The notes: generated by a model from the sequence alone, not told the origin. A DNA stretch of 20,535 bases from JAHJEM01 sp043805315 (GCA_043805315.1 JAZDID010000030.1:1-20535); one strand, 5' to 3'; counted from the stretch's first letter, positions 1 to 6,369 are shown. Numbers and translations: made by a program.

Positions 1-1
1 C

Positions 2-520
2 ATCAATTCTCTTCCGCAGTACTGCCTGGAGCAGGAGTTCGTCGCAGGCCCGGTCGTCATTATCGCCTGCTCGAACAATGAGATCATGGAGCGGCATTAT
101 GGCATTCGGGGATCTCGGTTGTATGCTGTGCAGGACTGCGCTGCAGCAATCCAGAATATGCTTCTCGCAGCCCACGCGTTAGGGCTCGGCTCGTGCTGGA
201 TCGGCTCTTTTGATGAAGAGAAGATGAATGACCTGTTCAGCATTCCTGCGCATGTCCGCGCGCAGGCCATCATCGTGCTCGGCTATCCTGATGAGATCCC
301 CAAGCAAAAGGACCTGCGCAAGCTTGATGATGTTGTCTATTTCAACAAGTACGGCGCAAAGGTCAAGGACATACACCTCGTGCTCAGGAATTATGCCGAC
401 GAGATCGCAAAGCACACTGCAGAGGCAAAGAAGGTCATTGAGAAAGGCAAGACCGGGATAGCAGGACAGTTCCAGAAGGCCAGGCCAAAAGAACGGTTGA
501 AAGGATTGTTTAAGAGATGA
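2..520 (+). CDS. Nitroreductase family protein, 3' part only
   Basis: The frame is open from base 2, so the gene starts outside the window. The visible C-terminal part reads PVVIIACSN, then YGIRGSRLYAVQDCAAAIQN, then LLAAHALGLGSCWIGSFDEE and AIIVLGYPDE. This order is typical of the FMN-dependent nitroreductase fold: helix at the dimer interface, GLGSCW flavin-contact loop, final LGYP strand. Such enzymes reduce nitro or quinone groups with NAD(P)H; the substrate cannot be told from sequence. After the LGYP motif there is an extra tail of roughly 65 residues, the last part rich in Lys and Arg (AGQFQKARPKERLKGLFKR), longer than in a typical nitroreductase. The tail might bind nucleic acid or a partner, but this is a guess. 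Family assignment is firm; specific function is not. Confidence 0.85.
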   Translation: MNSLPQYCLEQEFVAGPVVIIACSNNEIMERHYGIRGSRLYAVQDCAAAIQNMLLAAHALGLGSCWIGSFDEEKMNDLFSIPAHVRAQAIIVLGYPDEIPKQKDLRKLDDVVYFNKYGAKVKDIHLVLRNYADEIAKHTAEAKKVIEKGKTGIAGQFQKARPKERLKGLFKR

Positions 521-608
521 GGCCAGGCAGTGTTCTTTAAGTCCTAATCTGGCAAAGTCAAGTCCGTTGTTTTTCTGATTATCATATTTTTATCACGTTT
601 TGTAGAGG

Positions 609-615
609 TATAAAG
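609..615 (+). promoter_or_regulatory. Possible TATA box for an untranslated transcript
   Basis: The heptamer TATAAAG with a purine-rich GAGG just before it looks like an archaeal BRE/TATA element. Transcription would start near 635-640, inside the G-rich stretch, and no open reading frame of note follows before 835. Weak evidence from sequence alone. Confidence 0.25.
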
Positions 616-649
616 TATGATGCACTGCCTAGGGTGGTGGTTGGGGGAG

Positions 650-688
650 GTTTGAGCTTGGCTCAAACTCCATTGAACTTGTTCAATG
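650..688. repeat. Two tandem perfect hairpins between G-rich flanks
   Basis: Two back-to-back inverted repeats stand in the 314-nt gap between the nitroreductase and helicase genes. The first is GTTTGAGC-TTG-GCTCAAAC (650-668). The second is CATTGAAC-TT-GTTCAATG (671-688). Both have perfect 8-bp stems and very short loops. They are bracketed by CTAGGG-containing G-rich tracts at 629-650 and 689-701. The rest of the gap has an 8-bp inverted repeat (525-532 with 623-630) and a GCGCATGCGC palindrome at 757-766, but no gene. It could be the core of a small structured RNA or a terminator/regulatory site. Confidence 0.5.
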
Positions 689-802
689 CTAGGGGGTGGG
701 GACAATCGAATAAAAGGAGTAGGTGGGTAGGCAAATCAGAAAAAGATCAGAGATGAGCGCATGCGCAAACACGTGCTTGCTGACGTCACTCCTTAATCTA
801 AA

Positions 803-812
803 GGTTTAAATA
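803..812 (+). promoter_or_regulatory. TATA box of the XPD helicase gene
   Basis: GGTTTAAATA is centred about 26 nt before the ATG at 835. That spacing places the transcription start at or next to the start codon, so a leaderless mRNA is expected. No Shine-Dalgarno-like sequence precedes the ATG. Confidence 0.6.
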
Positions 813-834
813 AGCTTCCTTCTTTGCGGTTTCC

Positions 835-2697
835 ATGAATGCAGAGGATGTTTTTTTCCCGCATGCACAGGTCAGGGAGATCCAGGACCAGCTCATCGAA
901 GCAATCATGCAATGCCTGGAACAGAAGAAAAATCTTGTCGTGCACGCGCCCACCGGCTTGGGCAAGACTGCTGCAGCTGCCTCTCCTAGCCTGAAGTTCG
1001 CCAACGACCATGGATTAGTCATTTTCTTCCTTACATCACGCCAGACCCAGCACAGGATCGCATTTGATACTGCACTTGAAATTAGGAAAAAGTACAAGCT
1101 GACGTTCAACGCTGTGGATATCATCGGCAAGAAATGGTTCTGCCTCCAGCCCAATGTGCAGCGGCTGGCTTCAGGTGATTTCCATGAGTATTGCCGGAAG
1201 ATGAGGGAGGATGGCTTGTGCGAGTTTTACACGAACCTGAGGAAAGGAGAGCAATATTCATCTAGTACAGTGCATTCCCTGCGCTTGCTGAGGAAAACAG
1301 GAATAAACAAGATTGAGCAGGTCATCGCCCTGGGCAGGGAACAATCATTATGCCCATATGAAGTCTCTGTCCTCATGGCAAAAGATGCCCGGATGGTCAT
1401 CGCTGACTATTATTACATCTTCAGCAAGAGGATACGTGAGAATTTCTTCAACAAGCTCGACCTTGATCTGGAGAAGGTCATCCTCATCATCGACGAGGCG
1501 CACAACCTTCCGGCCAGGATTAAGGAGCTTGCGAGCCAGAAGCTGTCCACGTTGACCTTGAACAGAGCTATTTATGAGGCGAAGAAGTACCAGTTTCCGC
1601 AGCTTGCCCTCTTTCTCAAGGAGCTGCATGAGCTGTTCAGGGAATGCGCGCGTCATTGCGATGAGGAGATATATGTGAAAAAGGATGAGTTTGTAGAGAG
1701 AGTGAGCAAGATCACCCAGTATGATGACTTCATTGATGCGTTAGATGCTGCTGCAGGCGAGATCCGTGAGAAGCAGCAGTCCTCGTCTCTGGGCTCTGTC
1801 GCAGGTTTCTTGGACGCCTGGAAAGGGGATGATGACGGCTATACGCGCATCCTTTCCAAGAAAAAGGGCCTGAAGGATGAGATTGTCCTCTTAAGCTACC
1901 AGTGCCTTGACCCTGCCAAGGTGGCTGGAGAGGTCATCAACCAGGCGCATTCCTCTATCCTGATGTCCGGCACCCTGACGCCGACAGCAATGTTCAAAGA
2001 GCTTTTAGGAGTTGAGCGGTGTGAAGAGCGCACCTTCAAGAGCCCGTTCCCGAAAAAGAACAGGCTGAACCTCATCATCCCGAAGACCACGACACGGTAT
2101 GAGATCAGGGGCGAGGAGGAGTTCCGGCGCATTGCAGAAGTTTTAGGTAAGGTCATTGACGCTATTCCTGGCAATAGCGCAGTGTATTTTCCGAGCTACT
2201 TCCTGCGTGACGAGATATCTCAATATATCGTGACCAAGAAGACTGTGTTCTCTGAAGATTCCCGGATGAACAAGACAGAGAAGGAGGATATGCTCGAGCG
2301 GTTCAAGCAGTACAAGGACATCGGAGCGACCTTGCTTGCCGTGATTACCGGCAATTTCGGCGAGGGCATCGACCTTCCCGGAGACTTCCTGAAAGGCGTG
2401 GTGATCGTGGGCTTGCCTTTGCAGAAGCCTGACCTGGAGACCAGGGCATTGATAGAGTATTTTGACAAGAAATTCCAGAAGGGCTGGGATTACGGCTATT
2501 TGTTTCCGGCATTCACCAGAGCCATGCAGTCTGCCGGCCGCTGCATCAGGAGCGGGACAGACAAGGGCGTGGTCATCTTTCTTGACGAGCGGTATACCTG
2601 GAAGAATTATTACCGGTGCTTTCCTGCGGACTGGGATATCCGGATTAGTTTGCTCTATGAGAAGATGATTACAGAGTTTTTTGAGAACAACAGCTGA
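835..2697 (+). CDS. XPD/Rad3-type ATP-dependent DNA helicase with Fe-S cluster
   Basis: 620-aa superfamily 2 helicase of the XPD/Rad3/DinG group, which unwinds DNA 5'-3' using ATP. Motif I is HAPTGLGKT (residues 37-45). Motif II is DEAH (220-223). A TLTP-type motif III lies in SGTLTP. Motif V is GNFGEGIDLPGD, and motif VI is QSAGRCIRSG (from Gln565, with Arg569 and Arg572). Four cysteines at 103, 120, 129 and 173 sit between motifs Ia and II, where XPD proteins hold the 4Fe-4S cluster. Length and order fit archaeal XPD rather than bacterial DinG, since no exonuclease domain is present. Archaeal XPD is tied to DNA repair and replication-stress handling. The gene stands alone with its own promoter and runs into the convergent Lrp-type gene 40 nt downstream. 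Confidence 0.93.
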   Translation: MNAEDVFFPHAQVREIQDQLIEAIMQCLEQKKNLVVHAPTGLGKTAAAASPSLKFANDHGLVIFFLTSRQTQHRIAFDTALEIRKKYKLTFNAVDIIGKKWFCLQPNVQRLASGDFHEYCRKMREDGLCEFYTNLRKGEQYSSSTVHSLRLLRKTGINKIEQVIALGREQSLCPYEVSVLMAKDARMVIADYYYIFSKRIRENFFNKLDLDLEKVILIIDEAHNLPARIKELASQKLSTLTLNRAIYEAKKYQFPQLALFLKELHELFRECARHCDEEIYVKKDEFVERVSKITQYDDFIDALDAAAGEIREKQQSSSLGSVAGFLDAWKGDDDGYTRILSKKKGLKDEIVLLSYQCLDPAKVAGEVINQAHSSILMSGTLTPTAMFKELLGVERCEERTFKSPFPKKNRLNLIIPKTTTRYEIRGEEEFRRIAEVLGKVIDAIPGNSAVYFPSYFLRDEISQYIVTKKTVFSEDSRMNKTEKEDMLERFKQYKDIGATLLAVITGNFGEGIDLPGDFLKGVVIVGLPLQKPDLETRALIEYFDKKFQKGWDYGYLFPAFTRAMQSAGRCIRSGTDKGVVIFLDERYTWKNYYRCFPADWDIRISLLYEKMITEFFENNS

Positions 2698-2737
2698 TCA
2701 GCAAGTGTGTGAATGGGAAAAGCTGAATGGTTTCTGA

Positions 2738-3676
2738 TCACTCAAATACGCAAGAAGGAGGTCCGATCGAGACAAATTCTTTTTGGAATAACGAGACCTC
2801 TATCACCCTATTGTTCGGAAAATGTTCTTCTATCTCCTGCAGTCTCTCTCTGAGCAGAAAAGGATCTCTGACAAAGATTCCGAATTCAATAAAAGGGTCA
2901 CCGACATATTCTGCTATAAAGGAGATGTTCTCATGTTGGGCCAAATATCTCATCAACTTCGCTTTTTCATCAATATTTTTGTTAATCACAAAGACGCTGT
3001 ACTGGAACAGACCGAGTTTTGAAATATCTACAAATAGAGAGTATTTCTCGATGTGCCTGCTTACTTCCAGTCTTTTAATTCGTTGCGCGACTGCTGGAGC
3101 GGACAAAGAGGTCATTCCCGCAAGAGACACACTGTCTCGTCTCGAGTTTTTTGAAAGTTCTCGTAGGATTATTTTATCTTTCTGATCTATCTTATTGTCG
3201 ATGATCTTCTTCGCTGTTGTCATAACAGGTAAAGCACCGAAATACTTTCCATAATAGAATGTGGTTTTTCTATGCAGAATAAAACGGTGGTCAATGATAT
3301 CCTCTTTGAATGTATTGTAGATCTGGAGGAATTTTTCATCCAGTTCTTCATTTGTTTTCCCTTGAATGGTAAATCCAAAACTCCATACTCCTGATAATTC
3401 TGCAACCCATGAAACAAAATTGGTTTTTGCCAGGAACTCCTTGAATTCCTTCTGTCTTGTTGCCTTAACATTCACGAAAACAGCAGCGCCAATGAAGCCG
3501 AGTTTGCTGACATTGATCTCTGCAAAGAAGGCCATGATGATGCCCTCTTTTTTCAACTTGTTTAGGCGATAGGTCGCAACTTCACGGGACACCTTGAGCT
3601 TCTTGGCGAGCCGGGTGATTGGTATCCGTGAGTTTCTCATTAATTCTTTGAGCAGGTTAATGTCAAGTTTATCCAT
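2738..3676 (-). CDS. Lrp/AsnC-type regulator with two tandem modules
   Basis: 312 aa, about twice the length of a standard Lrp/AsnC protein. The N-terminal half has an Lrp winged helix (LDINLLKELMRNSRI, then LAKKLKVSREVATYRLNKLK, residues about 3-45), followed by an AsnC-like ligand-binding stretch to about 145. The second half repeats the pattern: DQKDKIILRELSKNSR, a helix-turn-helix around LAGMTSLSAPAVAQRIKRL, then KYSLFVDISKLGLFQYSVFV. It is therefore probably a fused dimer. It is divergent from the Qng1-like gene with only 104 nt between starts, so control of that gene and of itself is plausible (inference). Both genes are more AT-rich than their surroundings. Its start is a leaderless-type ATG about 29 nt from a TATA box. 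Confidence 0.85.
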   Translation of the reverse strand: MDKLDINLLKELMRNSRIPITRLAKKLKVSREVATYRLNKLKKEGIIMAFFAEINVSKLGFIGAAVFVNVKATRQKEFKEFLAKTNFVSWVAELSGVWSFGFTIQGKTNEELDEKFLQIYNTFKEDIIDHRFILHRKTTFYYGKYFGALPVMTTAKKIIDNKIDQKDKIILRELSKNSRRDSVSLAGMTSLSAPAVAQRIKRLEVSRHIEKYSLFVDISKLGLFQYSVFVINKNIDEKAKLMRYLAQHENISFIAEYVGDPFIEFGIFVRDPFLLRERLQEIEEHFPNNRVIEVSLFQKEFVSIGPPSCVFE

Positions 3677-3700
3677 TTTTTACATAATTAAAGTTATTCT

Positions 3701-3710
3701 CTATATAAAT
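3701..3710 (-). promoter_or_regulatory. TATA box of the double-module Lrp gene
   Basis: On the minus strand this reads ATTTATATAG, centred about 29 nt before the ATG whose A is at 3676. It fits a leaderless start. The whole 3677-3780 gap is very AT-rich and serves both divergent genes. Confidence 0.6.
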
Positions 3711-3734
3711 TTTGTTATTGTAAAATTTTTAAAA

Positions 3735-3750
3735 GAAAGTTTTATATACT
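3735..3750 (+). promoter_or_regulatory. BRE/TATA promoter shared with the 5537 gene
   Basis: The 16-mer GAAAGTTTTATATACT contains a purine BRE-like lead and a TTTATATA box. It lies about 36 nt before the ATG at 3781. Exactly the same 16 bases occur at 5499-5514 before the small basic DNA-binding-like gene. Confidence 0.6.
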
Positions 3751-3780
3751 CATATTTTAATTATTCAATAGTGATAACAA

Positions 3781-4707
3781 ATGAAAGTTTTAGAAAGCAT
3801 AAAACCTGTCATCGAAGACCAAAAGTGCGTGCATATAGATAAGATAAAGATAAAAGAATTTGCAGCTAAGTTTGATCCAAACAAAATGGACCATTGGCTC
3901 ACAGTCTCCCCATTTGATATAGACCAATTACATGAAAAAGAAAGATTTGCCTTTTTATTTATTCTGGATGCAATTAGCTTTTGCTATTGGGGATATCCAA
4001 AGTGGCAAATCCAATATGAGGGAGGAACCTATGACGGTGCACAGGCGATGATGGCTTCTTTAGGAAGGGCAATAGAACAGGGCATACCTCTTCTTGATTC
4101 AGATTATATTGCGAATATGCAAAGAGAAGACTTGGAAGAAATATTAGAGGGGAATGTCGAAATTCCATTATTGGATGAAAGGTTAAGCATCCTACATGAA
4201 GTCGGTGCAGTGATAACAAGAGAATTCAAAGGAGATTGTAGGTATGTTCTCAAGAAGGCAAAAGGAAATGCTTTGGACATCGTCGATGTTCTCATGACAT
4301 ATTTCCCATCATTTGAAGACAGTGCAGCATACAGAGGGCATCATGTTTTTTTTAATAAACGGGCACAATTATTATCTTCTGACTTAAGCCATTCATTATA
4401 TGGATTAATAGATGCAGATAAATTAACAGCGTGTGCAGACTATAAATTACCCCAAGTGCTCAGGAGATATGGCATTCTACACTATGCTTCTTCATTGGAA
4501 AATATTGTCAGAAATAGACGAGCCATCCCCACAGGAAGTGAAGCTGAGGTGGAAATCAGAGCGCACACCATTCACGCAGTTGAGTTGATTAAGGAGGAGA
4601 TCCCGAGGATTACATCAACACAGATCAACGACTATTTGTGGCTGGAAGGACAAGTAAAATTTCCAGATGACGAACCGTACCATTTGACAAGAACGACCGC
4701 GTATTAG
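3781..4707 (+). CDS. Queuosine salvage protein, Qng1/DUF2419 family
   Basis: 308-aa protein resembling the queuosine 5'-phosphate N-glycosylase (Qng1, DUF2419) family, which frees queuine from queuosine nucleotide so it can be reused for tRNA. Matching blocks are FILDAISFCYWGYPKW, then YEGGTYDGAQAMMASLGRA, then EIPLLDERLSILHEVG, then PQVLRRYGILHYA, and the C-terminal SEAEVEIRAHTIHAVELI with IND-YLWLEG. Length and order fit single-domain Qng1, a DNA-glycosylase-like fold. I place it from memory of the family; the catalytic Asp cannot be assigned with certainty. Codon use is AT-rich (many tta, ata, aaa), unlike the GC-richer neighbours, hinting at transfer. No queuine tRNA-ribosyltransferase is visible nearby. 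Confidence 0.8.
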   Translation: MKVLESIKPVIEDQKCVHIDKIKIKEFAAKFDPNKMDHWLTVSPFDIDQLHEKERFAFLFILDAISFCYWGYPKWQIQYEGGTYDGAQAMMASLGRAIEQGIPLLDSDYIANMQREDLEEILEGNVEIPLLDERLSILHEVGAVITREFKGDCRYVLKKAKGNALDIVDVLMTYFPSFEDSAAYRGHHVFFNKRAQLLSSDLSHSLYGLIDADKLTACADYKLPQVLRRYGILHYASSLENIVRNRRAIPTGSEAEVEIRAHTIHAVELIKEEIPRITSTQINDYLWLEGQVKFPDDEPYHLTRTTAY

Positions 4708-4720
4708 ACCTATTTACGAA

Positions 4721-4752
4721 CCTTTTTTTGAACAGGAGATAGACTCCTCTTT
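4721..4752 (+). terminator. Possible terminator after the Qng1-like gene
   Basis: A run of seven T (about 4722-4728) is followed by a small hairpin, AGGAG-ATAGA-CTCCT at 4734-4748, and then CTTTGTTT. Archaeal termination uses T-rich tracts, so the T run is the stronger part of the signal. Confidence 0.35.
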
Positions 4753-4773
4753 GTTTGAATATATCTGAAAAAA

Positions 4774-4938
4774 TTACTTATTGTGCCCCTTTGTTACCTG
4801 CTCATCCAGCTCCTTCACTCTCTCATTGAGCATTGCCATCCTTTTTCCGATGGTGATGAGGCGGAAAAGCGCGTAGACAAGGAGGATGACGCAGAGAAAT
4901 GCCAGAATAAAGAAAATGAGCGAGAGCACGTCAGTCAT
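4774..4938 (-). CDS. 54-aa single-pass membrane protein
   Basis: A short open frame encodes 54 residues. It starts MTDVLSLIFFILAFLC, continues VILLVYALFRLITIG, and ends with a charged helix (KRMAMLNERVKELDEQVTK). One membrane span covers about residues 5-26. The tail has heptad-like hydrophobic spacing suited to a short coiled coil. On the minus strand a GAGG stands about 9 nt before the ATG, supporting real translation. It lies 80 nt downstream of the AbrB-like gene on the same strand and could share its transcript. Function unknown; similar tiny membrane anchors often accompany larger partners, but none is evident here. Confidence 0.65.
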   Translation of the reverse strand: MTDVLSLIFFILAFLCVILLVYALFRLITIGKRMAMLNERVKELDEQVTKGHNK

Positions 4939-5018
4939 TGCAGCTTTCCTCAGATATGGATTACGCGTTCAGTATGTATGAAGATGAGATTTCTTAAGGA
5001 TGAAAAAGTCTGTGAACT

Positions 5019-5255
5019 TCAATACGTGTGTATCTGGAACCGTTCATGCTTGGGTATTCTTCCGTCTTTTTCCTGGACAGGCTCGTCTTTTCCTGTTCCC
5101 CGCTCTTGGAACTCAAGGTACCATTTCTGCCTGCTGCTGTCATAGGTGAAATAGATGTCATGCTGTTTCGCGAGGTCAAGGTTGAACAGCAATGGTTTCG
5201 GGATGGTTGTCTCATGGGAGTTTCCCCGTCTGTAGAGCTTGCGTTTCAATTGCAT
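5019..5255 (-). CDS. AbrB/SpoVT-like small DNA-binding protein
   Basis: 78 aa. The start KRKLYRRGNSHETTIPKPLL has the swapped-hairpin AbrB signature: a basic beta strand, then Gly-Asn-Ser followed by TIPKPLL. A second half, QHDIYFTYDSSRQKWYLEF, completes the short barrel. AbrB-like proteins bind DNA as dimers and act as transcription regulators or antitoxins. No toxin gene adjoins it; the 54-aa membrane peptide downstream is the only same-strand neighbour. The last 25 or so residues are charged and probably disordered. The start at 5255 is supported by a minus-strand TATA box about 26 nt upstream, giving a leaderless message. Tandem 20-bp repeats lie directly upstream of that TATA box. Confidence 0.75.
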   Translation of the reverse strand: MQLKRKLYRRGNSHETTIPKPLLFNLDLAKQHDIYFTYDSSRQKWYLEFQERGTGKDEPVQEKDGRIPKHERFQIHTY

Positions 5256-5275
5256 ACTGCCTTTTCTGGAGTCTC

Positions 5276-5286
5276 ATATATATAAA
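5276..5286 (-). promoter_or_regulatory. TATA box of the AbrB-like gene
   Basis: The minus strand reads ATTTATATATA, centred about 26 nt from the ATG at 5255. It abuts the tandem repeat array on its upstream side. Confidence 0.6.
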
Positions 5287-5346
5287 TTTTACTTAAAATC
5301 TGCTTATTTTACTTATTTTCTGCCTCATTTTTCTTACAAATCATTT
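5286..5346. repeat. Degenerate tandem 20-bp repeats
   Basis: Copy 1 at 5286-5305 (ATTTTACTTAAAATCTGCTT) and copy 2 at 5306-5325 (ATTTTACTTATTTTCTGCCT) match at 16 of 20 positions with no gap between them. A weaker third copy (about 13 of 20) is at 5327-5346. They sit immediately upstream of the AbrB-like promoter. The rest of the gap to 5475 is AT-rich and pyrimidine-rich, with no gene. Confidence 0.5.
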
Positions 5347-5475
5347 ACATTATTTTTTCCTTATTTTTTACCTTCTTTTTTTCATTCTTTTTGAACAGTT
5401 TTTGATAGGGAATCCTGGCTTTTTTCTTCCAAACCCATCCAGAACCGAGAATCCACTGTCTTCTTTCGTATTGTA

Positions 5476-5493
5476 GTATACGAAAACGTATAC
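5476..5493. promoter_or_regulatory. Dyad operator candidate before the 5537 gene
   Basis: GTATACG-AAAA-CGTATAC is a perfect 7-bp inverted repeat with a 4-nt spacer. It ends 5 nt before the BRE/TATA element at 5499-5514, the right place for a factor that acts on TBP/TFB recruitment. Outer sequences (TTCGTATTGTA on the left, ACAAAACGAA on the right) extend the symmetry imperfectly. Confidence 0.5.
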
Positions 5494-5498
5494 AAAAC

Positions 5499-5514
5499 GA
5501 AAGTTTTATATACT
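5499..5514 (+). promoter_or_regulatory. BRE/TATA promoter of the 5537 gene
   Basis: GAAAGTTTTATATACT, identical to the promoter at 3735-3750. The TATA core is about 28 nt before the ATG at 5537, which supports that start over the in-frame ATG at 5519. Confidence 0.65.
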
Positions 5515-5536
5515 GGTTATGTTATTTATACCATTC

Positions 5537-5956
5537 ATGGTAATATTGTTTGACCAATTCAACCTACCAGAGAATATTTACGAGATCATCTTCGCCACAA
5601 AGCAGCAAGTAGTTGTTGCCAAGATGCTGATCGAGGAGATGAAGAAGAAGGACGGCGAGATGGGCAAGACAGAGATGTCCATGTTCGCCACAGCCCTGCA
5701 TGAAGGCAGGCTTGTGGATGAGACAGAAAAGCCCTCTCCCCTGACTCCGAAGAAGCGCGTCACGCTCTCGTACAACAAGCGCCAGTTTTACGACAGGATC
5801 CTGACTCCCATGAAGACCATGGGCCTCATCGATTATGACCTGTACAAGAAGACCTACAAGATTTCAGAGAAATTCAACAAGAACATGATGCGGATCGGCC
5901 TGATGTGGCTCACCGAGCTCAGGAGGCCGCCCCAGCACCTCAACATCCGAAGATAA
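5537..5956 (+). CDS. Small basic protein, probably winged-helix-like
   Basis: 139 aa from the ATG at 5537. An upstream in-frame ATG at 5519 would begin only about 10 nt beyond the TATA box, too close to be transcribed. The protein is largely helical and basic. Visible parts are a helix around TKQQVVVAKMLIEEMKKKDG, a Pro-rich linker (EKPSPLTPKKRV), and a segment LSYNKRQFYDRILTPMKTMG with LIDYDLYKKTYKISEKFN, which looks like a recognition helix and wing. No family is recognised with certainty. The 18-bp dyad at its promoter suggests regulation by a dimeric factor, possibly itself. Codon use matches the GC-richer neighbours. Confidence 0.6.
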   Translation: MVILFDQFNLPENIYEIIFATKQQVVVAKMLIEEMKKKDGEMGKTEMSMFATALHEGRLVDETEKPSPLTPKKRVTLSYNKRQFYDRILTPMKTMGLIDYDLYKKTYKISEKFNKNMMRIGLMWLTELRRPPQHLNIRR

Positions 5957-5972
5957 TGCTCATGTTAAAAGA

Positions 5973-6039
5973 AGGCTCCCTAAAGAATCTTCTCACAAAC
6001 CCACCCTCCCCTAAACTCTAGGGAGCCTATCTTTTTTTT
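5973..6039 (+). terminator. Long-loop inverted repeat with T run
   Basis: AGGCTCCCTA (5973-5982) pairs perfectly with TAGGGAGCCT (6019-6028), leaving a 36-nt loop rich in C (ACCCACCCTCCCC). ATCTTTTTTT follows at once. Position 17 nt after the stop at 5956 and the T tract suggest 3'-end formation for that gene. The G-rich complement of the loop has several G runs. Confidence 0.45.
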
Positions 6040-6071
6040 AAGAACTTGATTTTTCCTATATTCTTATCATA

Positions 6072-6290
6072 GCACGCCACCACAACGGCGGCAGACGGCC
6101 ATTTTTCTTTTCTAAAGTCAAGAAAAATGTCCTACGCGCCATCCCGTAGGGAGCAACCCCTGGCGCGTCTGCGCCGTGGTGGCGTGCGACGTGACGGGGG
6201 ATGCCCCCTCCGGGGTGTCACGTAGGACAAAAACTGCTTCAAGCGAGAAAAGTTCGGGAAGCAGTTTTTGACCGTCGCACCGCCACCAAA
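6072..6290. other. GC-rich block of nested and competing inverted repeats
   Basis: Non-coding block, far more GC-rich than its surroundings. Its main stem pairs 6072-6097 (GCACGCCACCAC, then GGCGGCAGACG) with 6166-6187 (CGTCTGCGCC, then GTGGTGGCGTGC). Inside are hairpins ATTTTTCTT/AAGAAAAAT (6101-6109, 6120-6128) and CCTACG/CGTAGG (6131-6136, 6145-6150). Next come ACGTGAC/GTCACGT (6189-6195, 6217-6223) and a 13-bp stem 6228-6240/6258-6270. Alternative pairings exist: ACGCGCCA/TGGCGCGT (6134-6141, 6161-6168), TGTCCTACG/CGTAGGACA (6128-6136, 6221-6229), and 6178-6190 with 6274-6287. The arm sequence therefore occurs three times. It could be a structured RNA or a foldback repeat. It lies upstream of the AsnRS promoter, so it is not an AsnRS leader. 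Confidence 0.6.
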
Positions 6291-6369
6291 GGCGCAGTAG
6301 TAATAGAAAATGTCATCTCGATTGAATGGAGAGGAAAAAGCTGAAGTTGGTCAAACTCCCCATCACTAA

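Noticed and set aside
4783..5145. 120-codon rightward open frame in the gap after the Qng1-like gene
   Set aside because: It lies opposite the 54-aa membrane protein and AbrB-like genes, both of which have family-like sequence and promoters; its own translation is low-complexity without recognisable motifs.
5286..5346. CRISPR array
   Set aside because: The 20-bp units are directly adjacent with no spacers and degenerate quickly; no cas gene is present.
5519..5536. Earlier ATG for the small basic protein
   Set aside because: It is only about 10 nt beyond the TATA box, so the message would begin after it.
6072..6290. tRNA, RNase P RNA or SRP RNA in the structured block
   Set aside because: No T-loop GTTCGAATC-type box, no cloverleaf spacing, and none of the conserved RNase P or SRP core sequences that I know are present on either strand.
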